Of a DNA stretch of 64,000 bases, positions 25,276 to 36,105 are shown piece by piece. The position numbers and the translations under genes are program-made. The notes beneath the pieces were generated by a model. That model was not told the DNA's origin, did no database searches, and saw only the letters and a list, made by a program, of their open reading frames with translations. Every line of letters starts with the position of its first letter. Position 1 is the stretch's first letter. The stretch comes from Thiohalorhabdus denitrificans (GTDB lineage: Bacteria; Pseudomonadota; Gammaproteobacteria; Thiohalorhabdales; Thiohalorhabdaceae), in the NCBI RefSeq assembly GCF_001399755.1, contig NZ_LJCP01000005.1, positions 124,001-188,000 on the forward strand. Direction: 5' to 3'.

Positions 25276-25796
25276 CAGTTCCCGCCCTCGTCGTTCAGCT
25301 CCCGGAGAACCCGGTCGGTCAGGTCCACCCGGTCGGCCACGTACATGGCCGACGGCCCGGTGGCGATGAGGGCGTAGCCCTCCTGCTCGCCGATGCGGTT
25401 CACGATCCGGGAAACCCGGTCGTAGAGGTCCTCCAGCACCTCGCTCCGCTGGGTCTCGATATCCGCCTGGGCCTGCTGTTGGGCCCTGCGGAACTCCTGC
25501 ATGGCACGCTGGAGCTCGCGCTGCTTCTTCTCCTGCTGCCCCTCGCTCATGAGGCTGGATTGCTTCTCCACCTCCTTACGGAGCGCCTCCACCCGTTCAC
25601 GCTCCTCCTCCAGGGCGCTTTGCCGCTCCTTCACCCGGGCCTCCAGCTCCTGGCGGGCGGCCTGCGCCCGGGTGGAGTTTTCCACCACCTGCCGCACGTC
25701 CACGTAGCCGATCTTGTTCTCCTGCGCGAAGGCGGGCCCGCCCCAGAGCATCCCCACCACGAACAGCGCGCAAACCGTCCCCAGCAACCGCCGCAT
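25275..25796 (-). CDS. skp: Periplasmic chaperone Skp/OmpH family protein
   Basis: Holdase for outer-membrane proteins on their way to the BAM complex. 173 residues with a signal peptide (LLGTVCALFVVGMLWGGPAF, cleavage probably after AFA). The mature part starts ENKIGYVDVRQVVENS, typical for OmpH, followed by a long charged coiled coil of Glu/Lys/Arg/Gln, which forms the tentacles of Skp. SD GGGAGGTG precedes the ATG. It lies between bamA and lpxD, as in most gammaproteobacteria. Confidence 0.92.
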   Translation of the reverse strand: MRRLLGTVCALFVVGMLWGGPAFAQENKIGYVDVRQVVENSTRAQAARQELEARVKERQSALEEERERVEALRKEVEKQSSLMSEGQQEKKQRELQRAMQEFRRAQQQAQADIETQRSEVLEDLYDRVSRIVNRIGEQEGYALIATGPSAMYVADRVDLTDRVLRELNDEGGN

Positions 25797-25860
25797 CGCT
25801 CACCTCCCTTTTCCGTTCGCCCCCGAACCCCGGTCCGCCCGCTCCGGGGTCAGGCAGGGG

Positions 25861-28134
25861 CTACATATTCGTCCCGATGGTGAACTGGAACCGCTGCAGG
25901 TCGTCCTCCGGCTCGTACTGGACCGGGACCGCGTAATCGAAGCGCAGCGGGCCCATGGGGGAGAACCAACGGAAGCCGATGCCCACAGAGGCCCGCAGCT
26001 CACTGGGGTCGATCTCCTGACCGGGGCCGTACACCCAGCCCGCATCGGCGAAGACGGCCCCGCGGATGCCCTGCGTATCCTCCGCCCCGGGGATCGGGAA
26101 GATGAATTCGCTGTTGGCCTGCAGCTTGGTCACGCCGCCGATGGGATTCCCGTCCGGGTCCTCGGGGCCCAGGCTGTAGGTGTCGAAGCCGCGTACGCTC
26201 CGCGCACCGCCGAGGTAGAAGTGCTCGTAGAATGGCACCGACTCGCCGTTGTAGCCCTCCAGGCGCCCGGCCTCCACACCCAGACTGACGGTGGAGGCGG
26301 ACAGGAGCGGGAAGTAGACCTGGGATTTCACGTTCCCGCGCAGGTAGCGGGTATCGCCCCCGGGCAGGGAGGCCTCGGTGATCAGCTCGTTCTTCCAGCC
26401 CTTGCGCGGGAAGATGGTGGAATCCCGCGAGTCGTAGGTCAGGGTGTTGCGCAGCAGGAGGTGGTCCTGCGTGCCCAGGAACTCCTCCTCCTCGGCCCCC
26501 AGCTCCAGCGTGCCGCTTTCCGTATCCGTCTGCTCGAAGGCCAGGCGCAGGCTGTCCCGCCAGTACTCGGAGAGGGGGAAGCCGAGGCGCCCGGCCAGTC
26601 CGGCGCGGTCCTGGCTGTAGCGGAACAGGGTCAGGCGGTCCGTGTCCCGCTTGGTGTAGTAGACGTCCCCGCCGAGGCTGACGCCGTCCACCGTGAAATA
26701 GGGCTCGGTGACGGACAGGTTAAGGGACTGGTTCACCCCGCCGATGTCTGCCTGGAGGGAGAGCCGCTGCCCCCGTCCGAACAGGTTGTTCTGCTTGATG
26801 GAGCTGGTGAACAGGACACCTTCCACGTCCGAATAGCCCACCCCCACGCTGAACTGCCCCGTGGGCCGCTCCTCCACCGACAGGTCGAGATCCACCGCGT
26901 CGTTGCGGCCCGGGACGCTTGGGGTCTCCAGGTTCACCGAGTCGAAGTAGCCCAGCCGGTTGACGCGCTCCTTGGAGCGCTGGATCTTGCTGGTCTGGTA
27001 GCGGGCCGACTCCATCTGCCGGAACTCCCGGCGGATCACCCGGTCCTGGGTCCGGTCGTTGCCCTCGATGTTCACCTCGTTGACGGAAACCCGCCGCCCC
27101 GGGGAGACCCGGAAGTCCAGATCCACCGTTCGGGCCTCCTCGTCCACATCGGGCATGGGGTTGACGTTGGCGAAGGCAAAGCCCTCGTCACCGACCCGCT
27201 GGGAGACGGCCTCCACGGACTTCTGCACCCGGCTGCGGGAGAACAGGTCCCCTTCCTCCAGCTCCACCAGCGACCAGAGGTCCTCCTCCGGCACCACCGT
27301 GTCCCCGGAGAAGCTCACCTCCTCCAATCGGTACTGCGCCCCTTCGGTGATGTTGATGGTCACGAAGACGTGCTGACGCTCGGGGGAGAGCTGCACCTGG
27401 GTGGAGTCCACCTGGAAGTTCAGGTGGCCCCGGTCCATGTAGTAGGACCGGAGCGATTCCAGATCGGCCATCAGGTTCTGACGGGCGTACTGGTCCTTCC
27501 CGGACAGGAAGGCGAAGGCGGCCGAATCGGTAAGGTTGAACTGGCCCTTCAGGGTCTCGTCCGTGAAGCGCTCGTTGCCGACGATGGCGATCTGGGAGAT
27601 CTTGGCGGGCCTTCCCTCGTCGACCTCGAAGGTGATGGCCACCCCCTCCTCCCCGGAGGCGTCGGTCTCCGCGTTCACCTCCACGGCGTAGTAGCCCTGG
27701 GCGTTGTACTGGCGCTCCAGCTCCAGGGTGGCCCGGCGCAGACCGGACCGGGAGAACATCTTGCGCTCCTCCAGGCCGAAGGACTGGAAGGCCTCCCGCA
27801 CCTGATCCTCCTGAAGCTCCTCCATGCCCTGGAAGGTGATGCCGGTGACCACCGGCTTCTCCTCCACCTCCACCACCAGGGTGCCGTTCTCGCGGAGGAG
27901 CTGGACGTCCCGGAAGAAGCCCGTCTCGTAAAGGGCGTGGATCGCCCGTTGGGCCGCTGGGGGGTCAACCTCCTCGCCCACCTCCACGGGGAGGTAGTTG
28001 CGCACCGTACCTTCCTCGATGCGGTCCGCGCCACGGATGTCGATGCCCTCGACGGTGAACGCGGCGGCCGCCGGCGCCAGCGCTGCGCCGACGGCCGCTA
28101 CCACTGTAACCACCACTTTCCGCAGGACGTGCAT
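25861..28134 (-). CDS. bamA: Outer membrane protein assembly factor BamA
   Basis: Essential Omp85 insertase of outer-membrane beta-barrel proteins. 757 residues: signal peptide of about 25 residues (RKVVVTVVAAVGAALAPAAA), five POTRA domains to about residue 420 (first begins FTVEGIDIRGADRIEEGTV), then a 16-strand barrel. The diagnostic loop-6 motif is present as SVRGFD, and the final strand ends QRFQFTIGTNM. The ATG shares a base with the rseP stop (TAATG). Position between rseP and skp is conserved. Confidence 0.97.
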   Translation of the reverse strand: MHVLRKVVVTVVAAVGAALAPAAAAFTVEGIDIRGADRIEEGTVRNYLPVEVGEEVDPPAAQRAIHALYETGFFRDVQLLRENGTLVVEVEEKPVVTGITFQGMEELQEDQVREAFQSFGLEERKMFSRSGLRRATLELERQYNAQGYYAVEVNAETDASGEEGVAITFEVDEGRPAKISQIAIVGNERFTDETLKGQFNLTDSAAFAFLSGKDQYARQNLMADLESLRSYYMDRGHLNFQVDSTQVQLSPERQHVFVTINITEGAQYRLEEVSFSGDTVVPEEDLWSLVELEEGDLFSRSRVQKSVEAVSQRVGDEGFAFANVNPMPDVDEEARTVDLDFRVSPGRRVSVNEVNIEGNDRTQDRVIRREFRQMESARYQTSKIQRSKERVNRLGYFDSVNLETPSVPGRNDAVDLDLSVEERPTGQFSVGVGYSDVEGVLFTSSIKQNNLFGRGQRLSLQADIGGVNQSLNLSVTEPYFTVDGVSLGGDVYYTKRDTDRLTLFRYSQDRAGLAGRLGFPLSEYWRDSLRLAFEQTDTESGTLELGAEEEEFLGTQDHLLLRNTLTYDSRDSTIFPRKGWKNELITEASLPGGDTRYLRGNVKSQVYFPLLSASTVSLGVEAGRLEGYNGESVPFYEHFYLGGARSVRGFDTYSLGPEDPDGNPIGGVTKLQANSEFIFPIPGAEDTQGIRGAVFADAGWVYGPGQEIDPSELRASVGIGFRWFSPMGPLRFDYAVPVQYEPEDDLQRFQFTIGTNM

Positions 28135-29486
28135 TATTGGAACAGCCGTTGGATGTCGTTGTAGAAGGCGAAGACCATGATGGCCAGCAGGGCCATGATG
28201 CCCACCTGCTGCCAGCGGGCCATGGTCTCCTCGTCCAGCGGGCGGCCGCGGATCCCCTCGATGGCCTGGAACAGCAGGTGCCCCCCGTCCAGGACGGGGA
28301 TAGGCAGCAGGTTCAGGAAGCCCAGGCTCAGGCTGATCATCCCCAGGAACCAGAGGAAGGGCACCAGGCCCGCCTCCGCGGACTGTCCGGCGAACTGGGC
28401 GATGGCGATGGGCCCACCGAGGTTATCGCTGGAGACGGAGCCCGTCACCATGCGCGCGAGCATCTCCACCGTAAGCCACAGCATCTCCCCGGTCTTCTTC
28501 ACCCCTTCCCACAGGGCCCCCAGGGGACCGTAGCGGACGGTAACCTGGAGCTCCTCGCCCAGGGGCTCGGGGCGGATACCGATCTGGCCCACCTCCTCTT
28601 CCCCGGGTCCCGACACCGCCGCCGGGACCACGGACAGCGCGCGCTCCTCGCCGTCCCGCCGGACACGGATCTCCAGGGGCTCGCCCGGGCTCCCCCGCAC
28701 CAGGGTCAGAAATCGGTGCCAGGAGGCCACAGGCTCGCCGTCCACGGCGACCACCCGGTCGCCGGCCTGCAGCCCCGTCTCCGCCGCCGGGGAGCCGGGC
28801 TCCACCTGGCCCACCGTCACCGGCTGGTAAGGGGCCAGGCCCACGGACTGGTAGAGGAAGTCCTCCTGGAGGTTCTCGCCACCCACCCCCGAGAGGTCCA
28901 GAACGGTCTCCCGGCCCGCTCCGCCGTCGGTCACCCCCAAGGTCACCGCCTCCCGGGCCATGGCGGCCTGCATCAGGGCCACCTGGGCCTCGTTCCAGGA
29001 CCGTACCGGCTTGCCCCCCACGGTCTCGATCTCCTGGCCGATGCGCAGCTCGGCCTGGGCGGCCGGCGACTCCGGGGCGACGTAGCCGACCTGCGGGACC
29101 AGGCCCTGCACCCCGATCAGGTACACCGCCACGAAGGCCGCGGCGGCGAAGATGAAGTTCATGATCGGCCCGGCGGCCGCCACCGCCATCCGGTGCGGCA
29201 CCGGCTTGCGGTTGAAGGCCCGGTGGGCCTCCTCGGGGGCCAGCTCCGGCTCCTCGCCCGGGACTTCCCCGGCCATCTTCACGTAGCCGCCCAGCGGCAG
29301 GGCGGCCAGCACGTACTCCACGCCGTCCTTGCCCTTGCGGCTGAGCAGGGCGGGCCCGAAGCCCACGGAGAACTTGAGCACCTTGATGCCGACCCGCCGC
29401 GCCACCCAGAAGTGGCCGTATTCGTGGACCGTGATCAGGACCCCGATGGCCACCACGAACATCACGATGGTATGGAGAAGTTCCAT
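28134..29486 (-). CDS. rseP: RIP metalloprotease RseP
   Basis: Intramembrane site-2 protease that cleaves anti-sigma factor RseA and so activates RpoE, whose gene lies at the start of this window; it also clears signal peptides. 450 residues. The zinc motif HEYGH is at residues 21-25 in the first membrane helix, and the second metal motif lies in NLLPIPVLDGGHLLF near the C-terminus. Two PDZ domains lie between (VGYVAPESPAAQAELRIGQE and VGQVEPGSPAAETGLQAGDR). dxr is upstream, bamA downstream. Confidence 0.96.
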   Translation of the reverse strand: MELLHTIVMFVVAIGVLITVHEYGHFWVARRVGIKVLKFSVGFGPALLSRKGKDGVEYVLAALPLGGYVKMAGEVPGEEPELAPEEAHRAFNRKPVPHRMAVAAAGPIMNFIFAAAAFVAVYLIGVQGLVPQVGYVAPESPAAQAELRIGQEIETVGGKPVRSWNEAQVALMQAAMAREAVTLGVTDGGAGRETVLDLSGVGGENLQEDFLYQSVGLAPYQPVTVGQVEPGSPAAETGLQAGDRVVAVDGEPVASWHRFLTLVRGSPGEPLEIRVRRDGEERALSVVPAAVSGPGEEEVGQIGIRPEPLGEELQVTVRYGPLGALWEGVKKTGEMLWLTVEMLARMVTGSVSSDNLGGPIAIAQFAGQSAEAGLVPFLWFLGMISLSLGFLNLLPIPVLDGGHLLFQAIEGIRGRPLDEETMARWQQVGIMALLAIMVFAFYNDIQRLFQ

Positions 29487-29528
29487 GGGTGCAGGCCGTC
29501 CTTAGGTTGATTGATGGCGCCCGGGCAC

Positions 29529-30701
29529 CTAGCGGGCCTCGCGGGCCAGCACCTCGCCGGCGAGGCGCCGGGCCTCGACGTCGGCGGCGCGTACGGTGTC
29601 CAGGGAATCGGCGGGCTCCGGCCGGGCGGCGTCCAGGGTGCCGGCGATCACCCGCGTGATGCCGGGGAAGTCCAGGCGCTCGTCGAGGAAGGCGTCCACG
29701 GCCACCTCGTTGGCTGCGTTGAGGATGGCGGGGGCCGTGCCGCCCACCTCCAGGGCCCGAAAGGCCTGCGGCAGGGCGGGGAAGCGGTCGAAATCGGGGG
29801 CCTCGAAATGGAGCTCCCCGAGCCGCGCCAGCTCCAGAGACTCCACCCCGCTCTCCACGCGATCGGGATGGGCCAGGGCAGCCGCGATGGGCGTGCGCAT
29901 GTCCGGATGACCCAGCTGGGCCAGGAGGGAGCCGTCCAGGTACTCCACCAGGGAATGGACGATGGACTCGGGGTGGACCACCACCTTGATGCGGTCCGGC
30001 GGCAGGGCGAACAGCCAGTAGGCCTCGATGACCTCCAGGGCCTTGTTCATCATGGTGGCGCTGTCCACGGAGATCTTGCGCCCCATGTCCCAATTGGGGT
30101 GGGCCACCGCCTCCTCTGGGGTCACCTGCGCCAGGGAGTCCGCCGCGCGGGTACGGAACGGCCCGCCGGAGGCGGTGAGCTGGATGCTGCGGACCCCGGC
30201 GGTGTCGCCGTCCTCCGGGAAGACCTGGAAGATGGCGTTGTGCTCGCTGTCCACAGGTATGATGGTGGCGCCGGCCCGCCGCGCCTCCTCCATGAACAGG
30301 GCCCCGGCCATCACCAGGCACTCCTTGTTGGCCAGCAGCACCCGCTTGCCGGCGCGCACCGCGGCCAGGGTGGGCTCCAGGCCCGCTGCGCCGACGATGC
30401 CCCCCACCACCTGGTCGGCGTCCGGATGGGCGGCCACCTCGCACAGGGCGGCGTCCCCCGAACGCACCTCGATGCCGGTCAGGCCCTCCCGCTCCAGGGC
30501 GGCCGCCAGCTCCCCGGCGGCCTCTTCATCACGCAGGACCGCGTAGCGGGGCCGGTGGCGCCGGCAGGGCTCCAGGAGGGCCTCGCCGCTCCGGTTCGCG
30601 GCCAGGGCCAGCACCTCGAAACGGTCGGGATTGCGGGCCAGCACATCCAGGGTGCTGCCGCCGATGGATCCGGTAGCCCCCAGCACCACGACGCGGCTCA
30701 T
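29529..30701 (-). CDS. dxr: 1-deoxy-D-xylulose 5-phosphate reductoisomerase
   Basis: Second enzyme of the MEP isoprenoid pathway, making 2-C-methyl-D-erythritol 4-phosphate with NADPH and a divalent metal. 390 residues from the ATG at 30701, which overlaps the cdsA stop as ATGA. VVVLGATGSIGGSTLDVLAR is the NADPH-binding motif; PVDSEHNAIFQ, TASGGPFR, HPNWDMGRKISVDSATMMNK and GTAPAILNAANEVAVDAFLD carry the metal and substrate residues. ispD and ispF, often linked further along this cluster, are not present. Confidence 0.96.
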   Translation of the reverse strand: MSRVVVLGATGSIGGSTLDVLARNPDRFEVLALAANRSGEALLEPCRRHRPRYAVLRDEEAAGELAAALEREGLTGIEVRSGDAALCEVAAHPDADQVVGGIVGAAGLEPTLAAVRAGKRVLLANKECLVMAGALFMEEARRAGATIIPVDSEHNAIFQVFPEDGDTAGVRSIQLTASGGPFRTRAADSLAQVTPEEAVAHPNWDMGRKISVDSATMMNKALEVIEAYWLFALPPDRIKVVVHPESIVHSLVEYLDGSLLAQLGHPDMRTPIAAALAHPDRVESGVESLELARLGELHFEAPDFDRFPALPQAFRALEVGGTAPAILNAANEVAVDAFLDERLDFPGITRVIAGTLDAARPEPADSLDTVRAADVEARRLAGEVLAREAR

Positions 30702-31513
30702 ACACCCACCCCCCATAGACACAGAACGAACGCGGGAACCCCCGCCGTCAGGCTATCGATGCGGTCCAGCAAGCCGCCGTGTCCCGGCAGCCACTGACCC
30801 GAGTCCTTCAGCCCCGCCCGGCGCTTGAACATGGACTCGGAAAGATCCCCCACCTGGCCGATCAAGGCAACCAGAATCGCCACGGCCGCCAGGACGGCGG
30901 GACCGCCCACCTCCAGGGGCGCCTGCCAGGCCAGCACACCCCCGGCCAATCCGGCCAGCAGCGCGCCCCCCACCAGGCCCTCCCAGGTCTTGCCGGGGCT
31001 CACGTGCGGGGCCAGCTTGTGCCGGCCCCAGGCCTTGCCCACGCCGTAGGCGCCGATATCCGCTGCCCAGATGGCCACCAGCACCGCCAGGCCGCGCCAG
31101 GGGCTGTCCTGCACCAGGTCCACCAGCAGGGCCAGGGCCGGCGCCAGGGTCGCCAGTCCCGCCAGGCCGTGGGCCGCGCGGAACGCCGGCTCGTCCGTCT
31201 GCGGGCGGAACACCGGGATCTCAGCGATGACCAGCACCCACCACAGCCCCGCCACCAGGGCCACGGCCACCGGATCCACCTGAGTGAGGACGTAAGTCAG
31301 GCCCGCCACCAGGCCGCCGTAGAGCAACCGCCCCGCGCCGTGGATATGGATGAGACCGGCCCACTCGATGCCCCCGACGAGGGCCAGGAATAGCCCGAGT
31401 GCGAGGAGACCTTGGGAAGGAAGGAGGAAGAGCCCCGCCAGGACCAGGGGGATCAGGACGAGGGCAGTGAGGATACGGGATTTAATGGCCTGTGAGCGCG
31501 TTGGCTTGTTCAC
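30698..31513 (-). CDS. cdsA: Phosphatidate cytidylyltransferase
   Basis: Inner-membrane enzyme making CDP-diacylglycerol from phosphatidic acid and CTP, the branch point of phospholipid synthesis. 271 residues, strongly hydrophobic with about eight membrane helices. The CdsA signature is complete near the C-terminus (SMFKRRAGLKDSGQWLPGHG then GLLDRID). The GTG start at 31513 gives a 32-base overlap with uppS; family N-termini usually begin near SRILTALVLIPLVLAGLFLL, so a downstream non-ATG start cannot be excluded. Confidence 0.93.
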   Translation of the reverse strand: MNKPTRSQAIKSRILTALVLIPLVLAGLFLLPSQGLLALGLFLALVGGIEWAGLIHIHGAGRLLYGGLVAGLTYVLTQVDPVAVALVAGLWWVLVIAEIPVFRPQTDEPAFRAAHGLAGLATLAPALALLVDLVQDSPWRGLAVLVAIWAADIGAYGVGKAWGRHKLAPHVSPGKTWEGLVGGALLAGLAGGVLAWQAPLEVGGPAVLAAVAILVALIGQVGDLSESMFKRRAGLKDSGQWLPGHGGLLDRIDSLTAGVPAFVLCLWGVGV

Positions 31514-32237
31514 CTGTGCGTCCGAAGCGGCGTTGGCGTTTGCTGAAGCTCTCGAAGGCCGCCTGCAGCGCCTCCTCGTCGAAGTCGGGCCACAGGGTCG
31601 GCGTGAAGTACAGCTCGGTGTAGGCGAGCTGCCAGACCAGGAAATTGCTGATGCGCTGCTCGCCGCCCGTGCGGATGAACAGGTCCGGCTCGGGCAGGTC
31701 CGCCAGGGCCAGGCGCGAGCGGATGGCCTCCTCGCCGATGTCCGCTGGATCCAGGCTTCCCTCGGCCGCCTCGCGGGCCAACTGCTGGGTCGCCTGGGCG
31801 ATGTCCCAGCGGCCGCCGTAGTTGGCGGCGATGTTCAGGGTCATCCGGGTGCCCTCGGCGGTGGTCGCCTCGGCCCGCTCGATCAGCGGGATCAGATTGT
31901 CCCCCAAACCCTGGCGGTCGCCAATCACCCGGAGGCGGATGCCGTTTTCACGGAGCGCTTCCACCTCCCGCTCCAGCACCCACCGGAACAGCCCCATGAG
32001 GGCCCGCACCTCGCTGGCGGGGCGCCGCCAGTTCTCCGAGGAGAAGGCGAACAGGGTAAGGGCCTCCACTCCGGCCTCGCCGCAGCCCCGGACCGCCGTC
32101 CGCACGGATTCCAGGCCCCGGCGGTGGCCCTCCACGCGTGGCAGGTGGCGCTGCTTGGCCCACCGGCCGTTGCCGTCCATCACCACGCTCACATGGCGGG
32201 GGATGCGTTGGTCCGTTCCCCCTTGCTCCTCGGGCAA
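31482..32237 (-). CDS. uppS: Isoprenyl transferase (undecaprenyl diphosphate synthase)
   Basis: Makes undecaprenyl diphosphate, the lipid carrier for peptidoglycan and O-antigen. 251 residues. HVSVVMDGNGRWAKQRHLPR contains the catalytic Asp; GHRRGLESVR, TLFAFSSENWRRP, and DLFIRTGGEQRISNFLVWQL are further conserved blocks. The start appears to be TTG at 32237, preceded by GAGGTG at seven bases; no ATG is available before the catalytic motif. It lies between frr and cdsA. Confidence 0.94.
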   Translation of the reverse strand: MPEEQGGTDQRIPRHVSVVMDGNGRWAKQRHLPRVEGHRRGLESVRTAVRGCGEAGVEALTLFAFSSENWRRPASEVRALMGLFRWVLEREVEALRENGIRLRVIGDRQGLGDNLIPLIERAEATTAEGTRMTLNIAANYGGRWDIAQATQQLAREAAEGSLDPADIGEEAIRSRLALADLPEPDLFIRTGGEQRISNFLVWQLAYTELYFTPTLWPDFDEEALQAAFESFSKRQRRFGRTGEQANALTGH

Positions 32238-32241
32238 CCGG

Positions 32242-33548
<1,307 letters not shown>

Positions 33549-34205
33549 TTACTCCCCGAGCTGCTCTTTCACTTCCTCGGCAAAGTCCTTCTGCTCCACC
33601 TCGATGCCCTCGCCCACCTCGTAGCGCACGAAGCGACGGACGCGGATGTTCTCGCCCAGCTTGGCCACCACCTCCTTGGTGTACTCGCCGACCGTCTTGT
33701 CGGGGTCCTTCACGAAGGGCTGGTCGAGCAGGGTGATGGCGGAGAGGTTCTTGTTCAGCTTGCCCTCGAGGATCTGGTCCACCACGTGCTCGGGCTTGCC
33801 GGCCACGGTTTCCTCGGACTGGGACTTGATCAGGTCCTTCTCCTCCTGGACCCGCTCCTCGGGGATGTCCTCGCGGCGCACGTACTCGGGGTTGGAGGCG
33901 GCCACGTGCATGGCGATGTCGCGGGCGAAGTTCTGGAAGTCCTCGTTCTTGCCCACGAAGTCCGTCTCGCAGTTCACCTCCACGAGCACGCCGATCTTGC
34001 CGTTGCCGTGGATGTAGGAGGTCACCACGCCCTCGGCGGCGGTGCGGCCGGCCTTCTTCTCCGCCTGGGCCAGGCCCTTCTGCTTGAGGACCTCCATGGC
34101 CTTGTCCATGTCGCCCCCGGCCTCCTCCAGGCACTTCTTGCACTCCATCATGCCGGCGCCGGTGCGCTCACGGAGGGTCTTCACGTCCTGCGCGCTGATA
34201 CTCAT
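33549..34205 (-). CDS. tsf: Elongation factor Ts, short form
   Basis: Guanine nucleotide exchange factor for EF-Tu. 218 residues, against about 283 in E. coli. The N-terminal UBA-like domain (VKTLRERTGAGMMECKKCLE) and the single core motif YIHGNGKIGVLVEVNCETDF are present, then a stretch like that of the short Thermus protein (AITLLDQPFVKD, GENIRVRRFVRYEVGEGIEV). Only one core subdomain is visible, whereas the gammaproteobacterial norm has two. The ATG at 34205 (MSISAQDVKTLRE) gives the expected N-terminus. A strong hairpin separates it from rpsB. Confidence 0.95.
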   Translation of the reverse strand: MSISAQDVKTLRERTGAGMMECKKCLEEAGGDMDKAMEVLKQKGLAQAEKKAGRTAAEGVVTSYIHGNGKIGVLVEVNCETDFVGKNEDFQNFARDIAMHVAASNPEYVRREDIPEERVQEEKDLIKSQSEETVAGKPEHVVDQILEGKLNKNLSAITLLDQPFVKDPDKTVGEYTKEVVAKLGENIRVRRFVRYEVGEGIEVEQKDFAEEVKEQLGE

Positions 34206-34268
34206 AGCCCTGCTGTTCTCCCTGAAATCCGGTTGATCCCTGCGGGGCCGCCGCCGGCCCCTCCAGAC

Positions 34269-34300
34269 GGCCAAAGCCGCCGGCGAACCGGCGGCTGGCC
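34269..34300 (-). other. rpsB-tsf intercistronic hairpin
   Basis: On the minus strand AGCCGCCGG and CCGGCGGCT form a perfect 9-bp stem with a TTCG loop; flanking GGCC and GGCC can extend it. It is followed by TTTGGCC, so it lacks a long U-tract and is more likely an attenuator or mRNA-stability element than a full terminator. Confidence 0.45.
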
Positions 34301-34320
34301 AAACGATGCGGTGCGGGGGC

Positions 34321-35091
34321 TCAGGAAGAGGCCCCGGCGTCGTCGTCGGTCACCTCGACCATCTCCTCGTCGCCGGACACGGTGGTGGTCATCTCCACCT
34401 CCCGATCCTGGCGCCCCTCGAGGATGGTGTCGGCCGCGGTGGTCACGTAGAGCTTGATGGCCCGCACGGCGTCGTCGTTGCCGGGGATGATGTAGTCCGC
34501 CCTGGAGGGGTTCACGTTGGTGTCGGCCACGGCCACCACCGGGATGCCCAGCTTCTTGGCCTCGGCCACCGCGATGGACTCGCGCTCCATGTCGATGACG
34601 AACATGGCGTCCGGCACGCCGTTCATGTCCTTGATGCCGCCCAGGCTCCGCTCCAGCTTGGAGCGCTCGCGCTCCAGCAGCAGGGACTCTTTCTTTGGCA
34701 GCATCTCGAAGGTGCCGTCCTCGGCCATCCGCTCGATGTCCTTGAGGCGCCGGATGGAGTTGCGGATGGTCTGCCAGTTGGTGAGCATGCCGCCCGGCCA
34801 GCGGTGGTTCACGTAGTACATGCCGCAGCGCTGGGCCTGCTCGGCGACCACGTCGCGCGCCTGGCTCTTGGTCCCCACGAAAAGCACCTTGCCGCCGTTG
34901 CGGGACAGATCCCGCAGGAAGGCCATGGCCTCCCGGAACAGGGGCACGGTCTTCTCGAGGTTGATGATGTGGATCTTCTTGCGGGCACCGAAGATGTACG
35001 GGCCCATCTTGGGGTGCCAACGGCTGGTGCGGTGCCCGAAGTGGACGCCCGCTTCCAGCATCTCGCGCATGGAAACGTTTTCTGCCGCCAT
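34321..35091 (-). CDS. rpsB: 30S ribosomal protein S2
   Basis: Ribosomal protein of the small-subunit head. 256 residues. [77 protein letters not shown] and [20 protein letters not shown] are the S2 family blocks. The acidic C-terminal tail ([15 protein letters not shown]) is extended. The ATG at 35091 is chosen from the family N-terminus although the frame stays open far upstream. It is first in the long minus-strand run, with a GC-rich leader of about 150 bases. Confidence 0.97.
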   Translation of the reverse strand: MAAENVSMREMLEAGVHFGHRTSRWHPKMGPYIFGARKKIHIINLEKTVPLFREAMAFLRDLSRNGGKVLFVGTKSQARDVVAEQAQRCGMYYVNHRWPGGMLTNWQTIRNSIRRLKDIERMAEDGTFEMLPKKESLLLERERSKLERSLGGIKDMNGVPDAMFVIDMERESIAVAEAKKLGIPVVAVADTNVNPSRADYIIPGNDDAVRAIKLYVTTAADTILEGRQDREVEMTTTVSGDEEMVEVTDDDAGASS

Positions 35092-35247
35092 TGGATCGCT
35101 CCTTATGGGGGTTGGGCCTCCGCCCGCCCGCACCCGGTCATCCCGCCCCGGCCGCTTCGGGCCTACTCGGGGACGGGACACCCCACCGGGTGTGTCGGCG
35201 AGCGTGGGGTTTCGCGCCGGTCGGCCCCGGCGCACGGTAAAGGCGGA

Positions 35248-35276
35248 TTTATACCACTCACGGCCTTTTGCGGCAA
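35248..35276 (-). promoter_or_regulatory. Probable sigma-70 promoter of rpsB-tsf
   Basis: Minus strand TTGCCG (35276-35271), 17 bases, then TATAAA (35253-35248). It would produce a leader of about 150 bases (35241-35092) with several GC-rich inverted repeats, a plausible place for S2 autoregulation. The remaining bases up to sfsA show no gene. Confidence 0.6.
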
Positions 35277-35376
35277 TCGAGCCGTCCGTTGGGGTCCAAG
35301 CCCCAGTTGGGTTAGGATAGCCCACTTTTCCGGCCCCGCACCAACCCCGACGGGGCCCCGAACCGAGAGGATCCCG

Positions 35377-36105
35377 GTGCGTTTCGAGCAGCCCCTTCTG
35401 GAGGGAACCCTGATCCGCCGCTACAAGCGGTTTATGGCCGACGTGGAGCTCACGGACGGCTCCGTGGTAACCGCCCATTGCGCCAACTCCGGCTCCATGG
35501 CCACCTGCAAGGATCCGGGCCAGCCGGTGATGCTGCTGCCGGCGGACTCGCCCAAGCGCAAGCTCAAATACACCTGGGAGCTCTACCACAGCGGCGGCAG
35601 CTGGGTGGGCGTGAACACCCACCGCCCCAACGCCCTGGTGGCCGAGGCCATCGCCGCCGGCGAGGTGGCCGAGCTGGCCGGCTACGCCACCCAGCGCCGG
35701 GAGGTGAAGTACGGCCGCAACAGCCGCATCGACATCCTCCTGGAGGACCCCGAAAAGGGCCCCTGCCACGTGGAGGTGAAGAACTGCACCCTGCTGGCCC
35801 CGGACGGGGCGGTGCGCTTCCCCGACGCGGTCACCGAGCGGGGCCGCAAGCACCTCGACGAGCTGATGGAGCTGGCCGCCGACGGCGGGCGGGCGGTGAT
35901 GTTCTTCCTGGTCAACCGCGCCGACGGGGAGGGCTTCGGCCCCGCCGACCACATCGACCCCGCCTACGGGGAGCGCCTGCGCGAGGCCGCGGAGGCCGGC
36001 GTGGAGCTGCTCGCCTACCGCACCCGCATCACCCCGGAGGGCATCGGGCTGGCCGGGGCCGAGCCCATCGACCTGGGCCCCGCCCACGAGCTGGCCCCCG
36101 CTTAG
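35377..36105 (+). CDS. sfsA: DNA/RNA nuclease SfsA
   Basis: SfsA-family protein, first described as a sugar-fermentation stimulation factor that binds DNA and now placed among nuclease-fold proteins. 242 residues. [20 protein letters not shown] opens the OB-like N-terminal domain, [11 protein letters not shown] matches the family motif, and [20 protein letters not shown] with [16 protein letters not shown] forms the PD-(D/E)XK-like core. The start is GTG at 35377, six bases after AGAGGA. It is divergent from rpsB and followed by map. Confidence 0.94.
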   Translation: MRFEQPLLEGTLIRRYKRFMADVELTDGSVVTAHCANSGSMATCKDPGQPVMLLPADSPKRKLKYTWELYHSGGSWVGVNTHRPNALVAEAIAAGEVAELAGYATQRREVKYGRNSRIDILLEDPEKGPCHVEVKNCTLLAPDGAVRFPDAVTERGRKHLDELMELAADGGRAVMFFLVNRADGEGFGPADHIDPAYGERLREAAEAGVELLAYRTRITPEGIGLAGAEPIDLGPAHELAPA

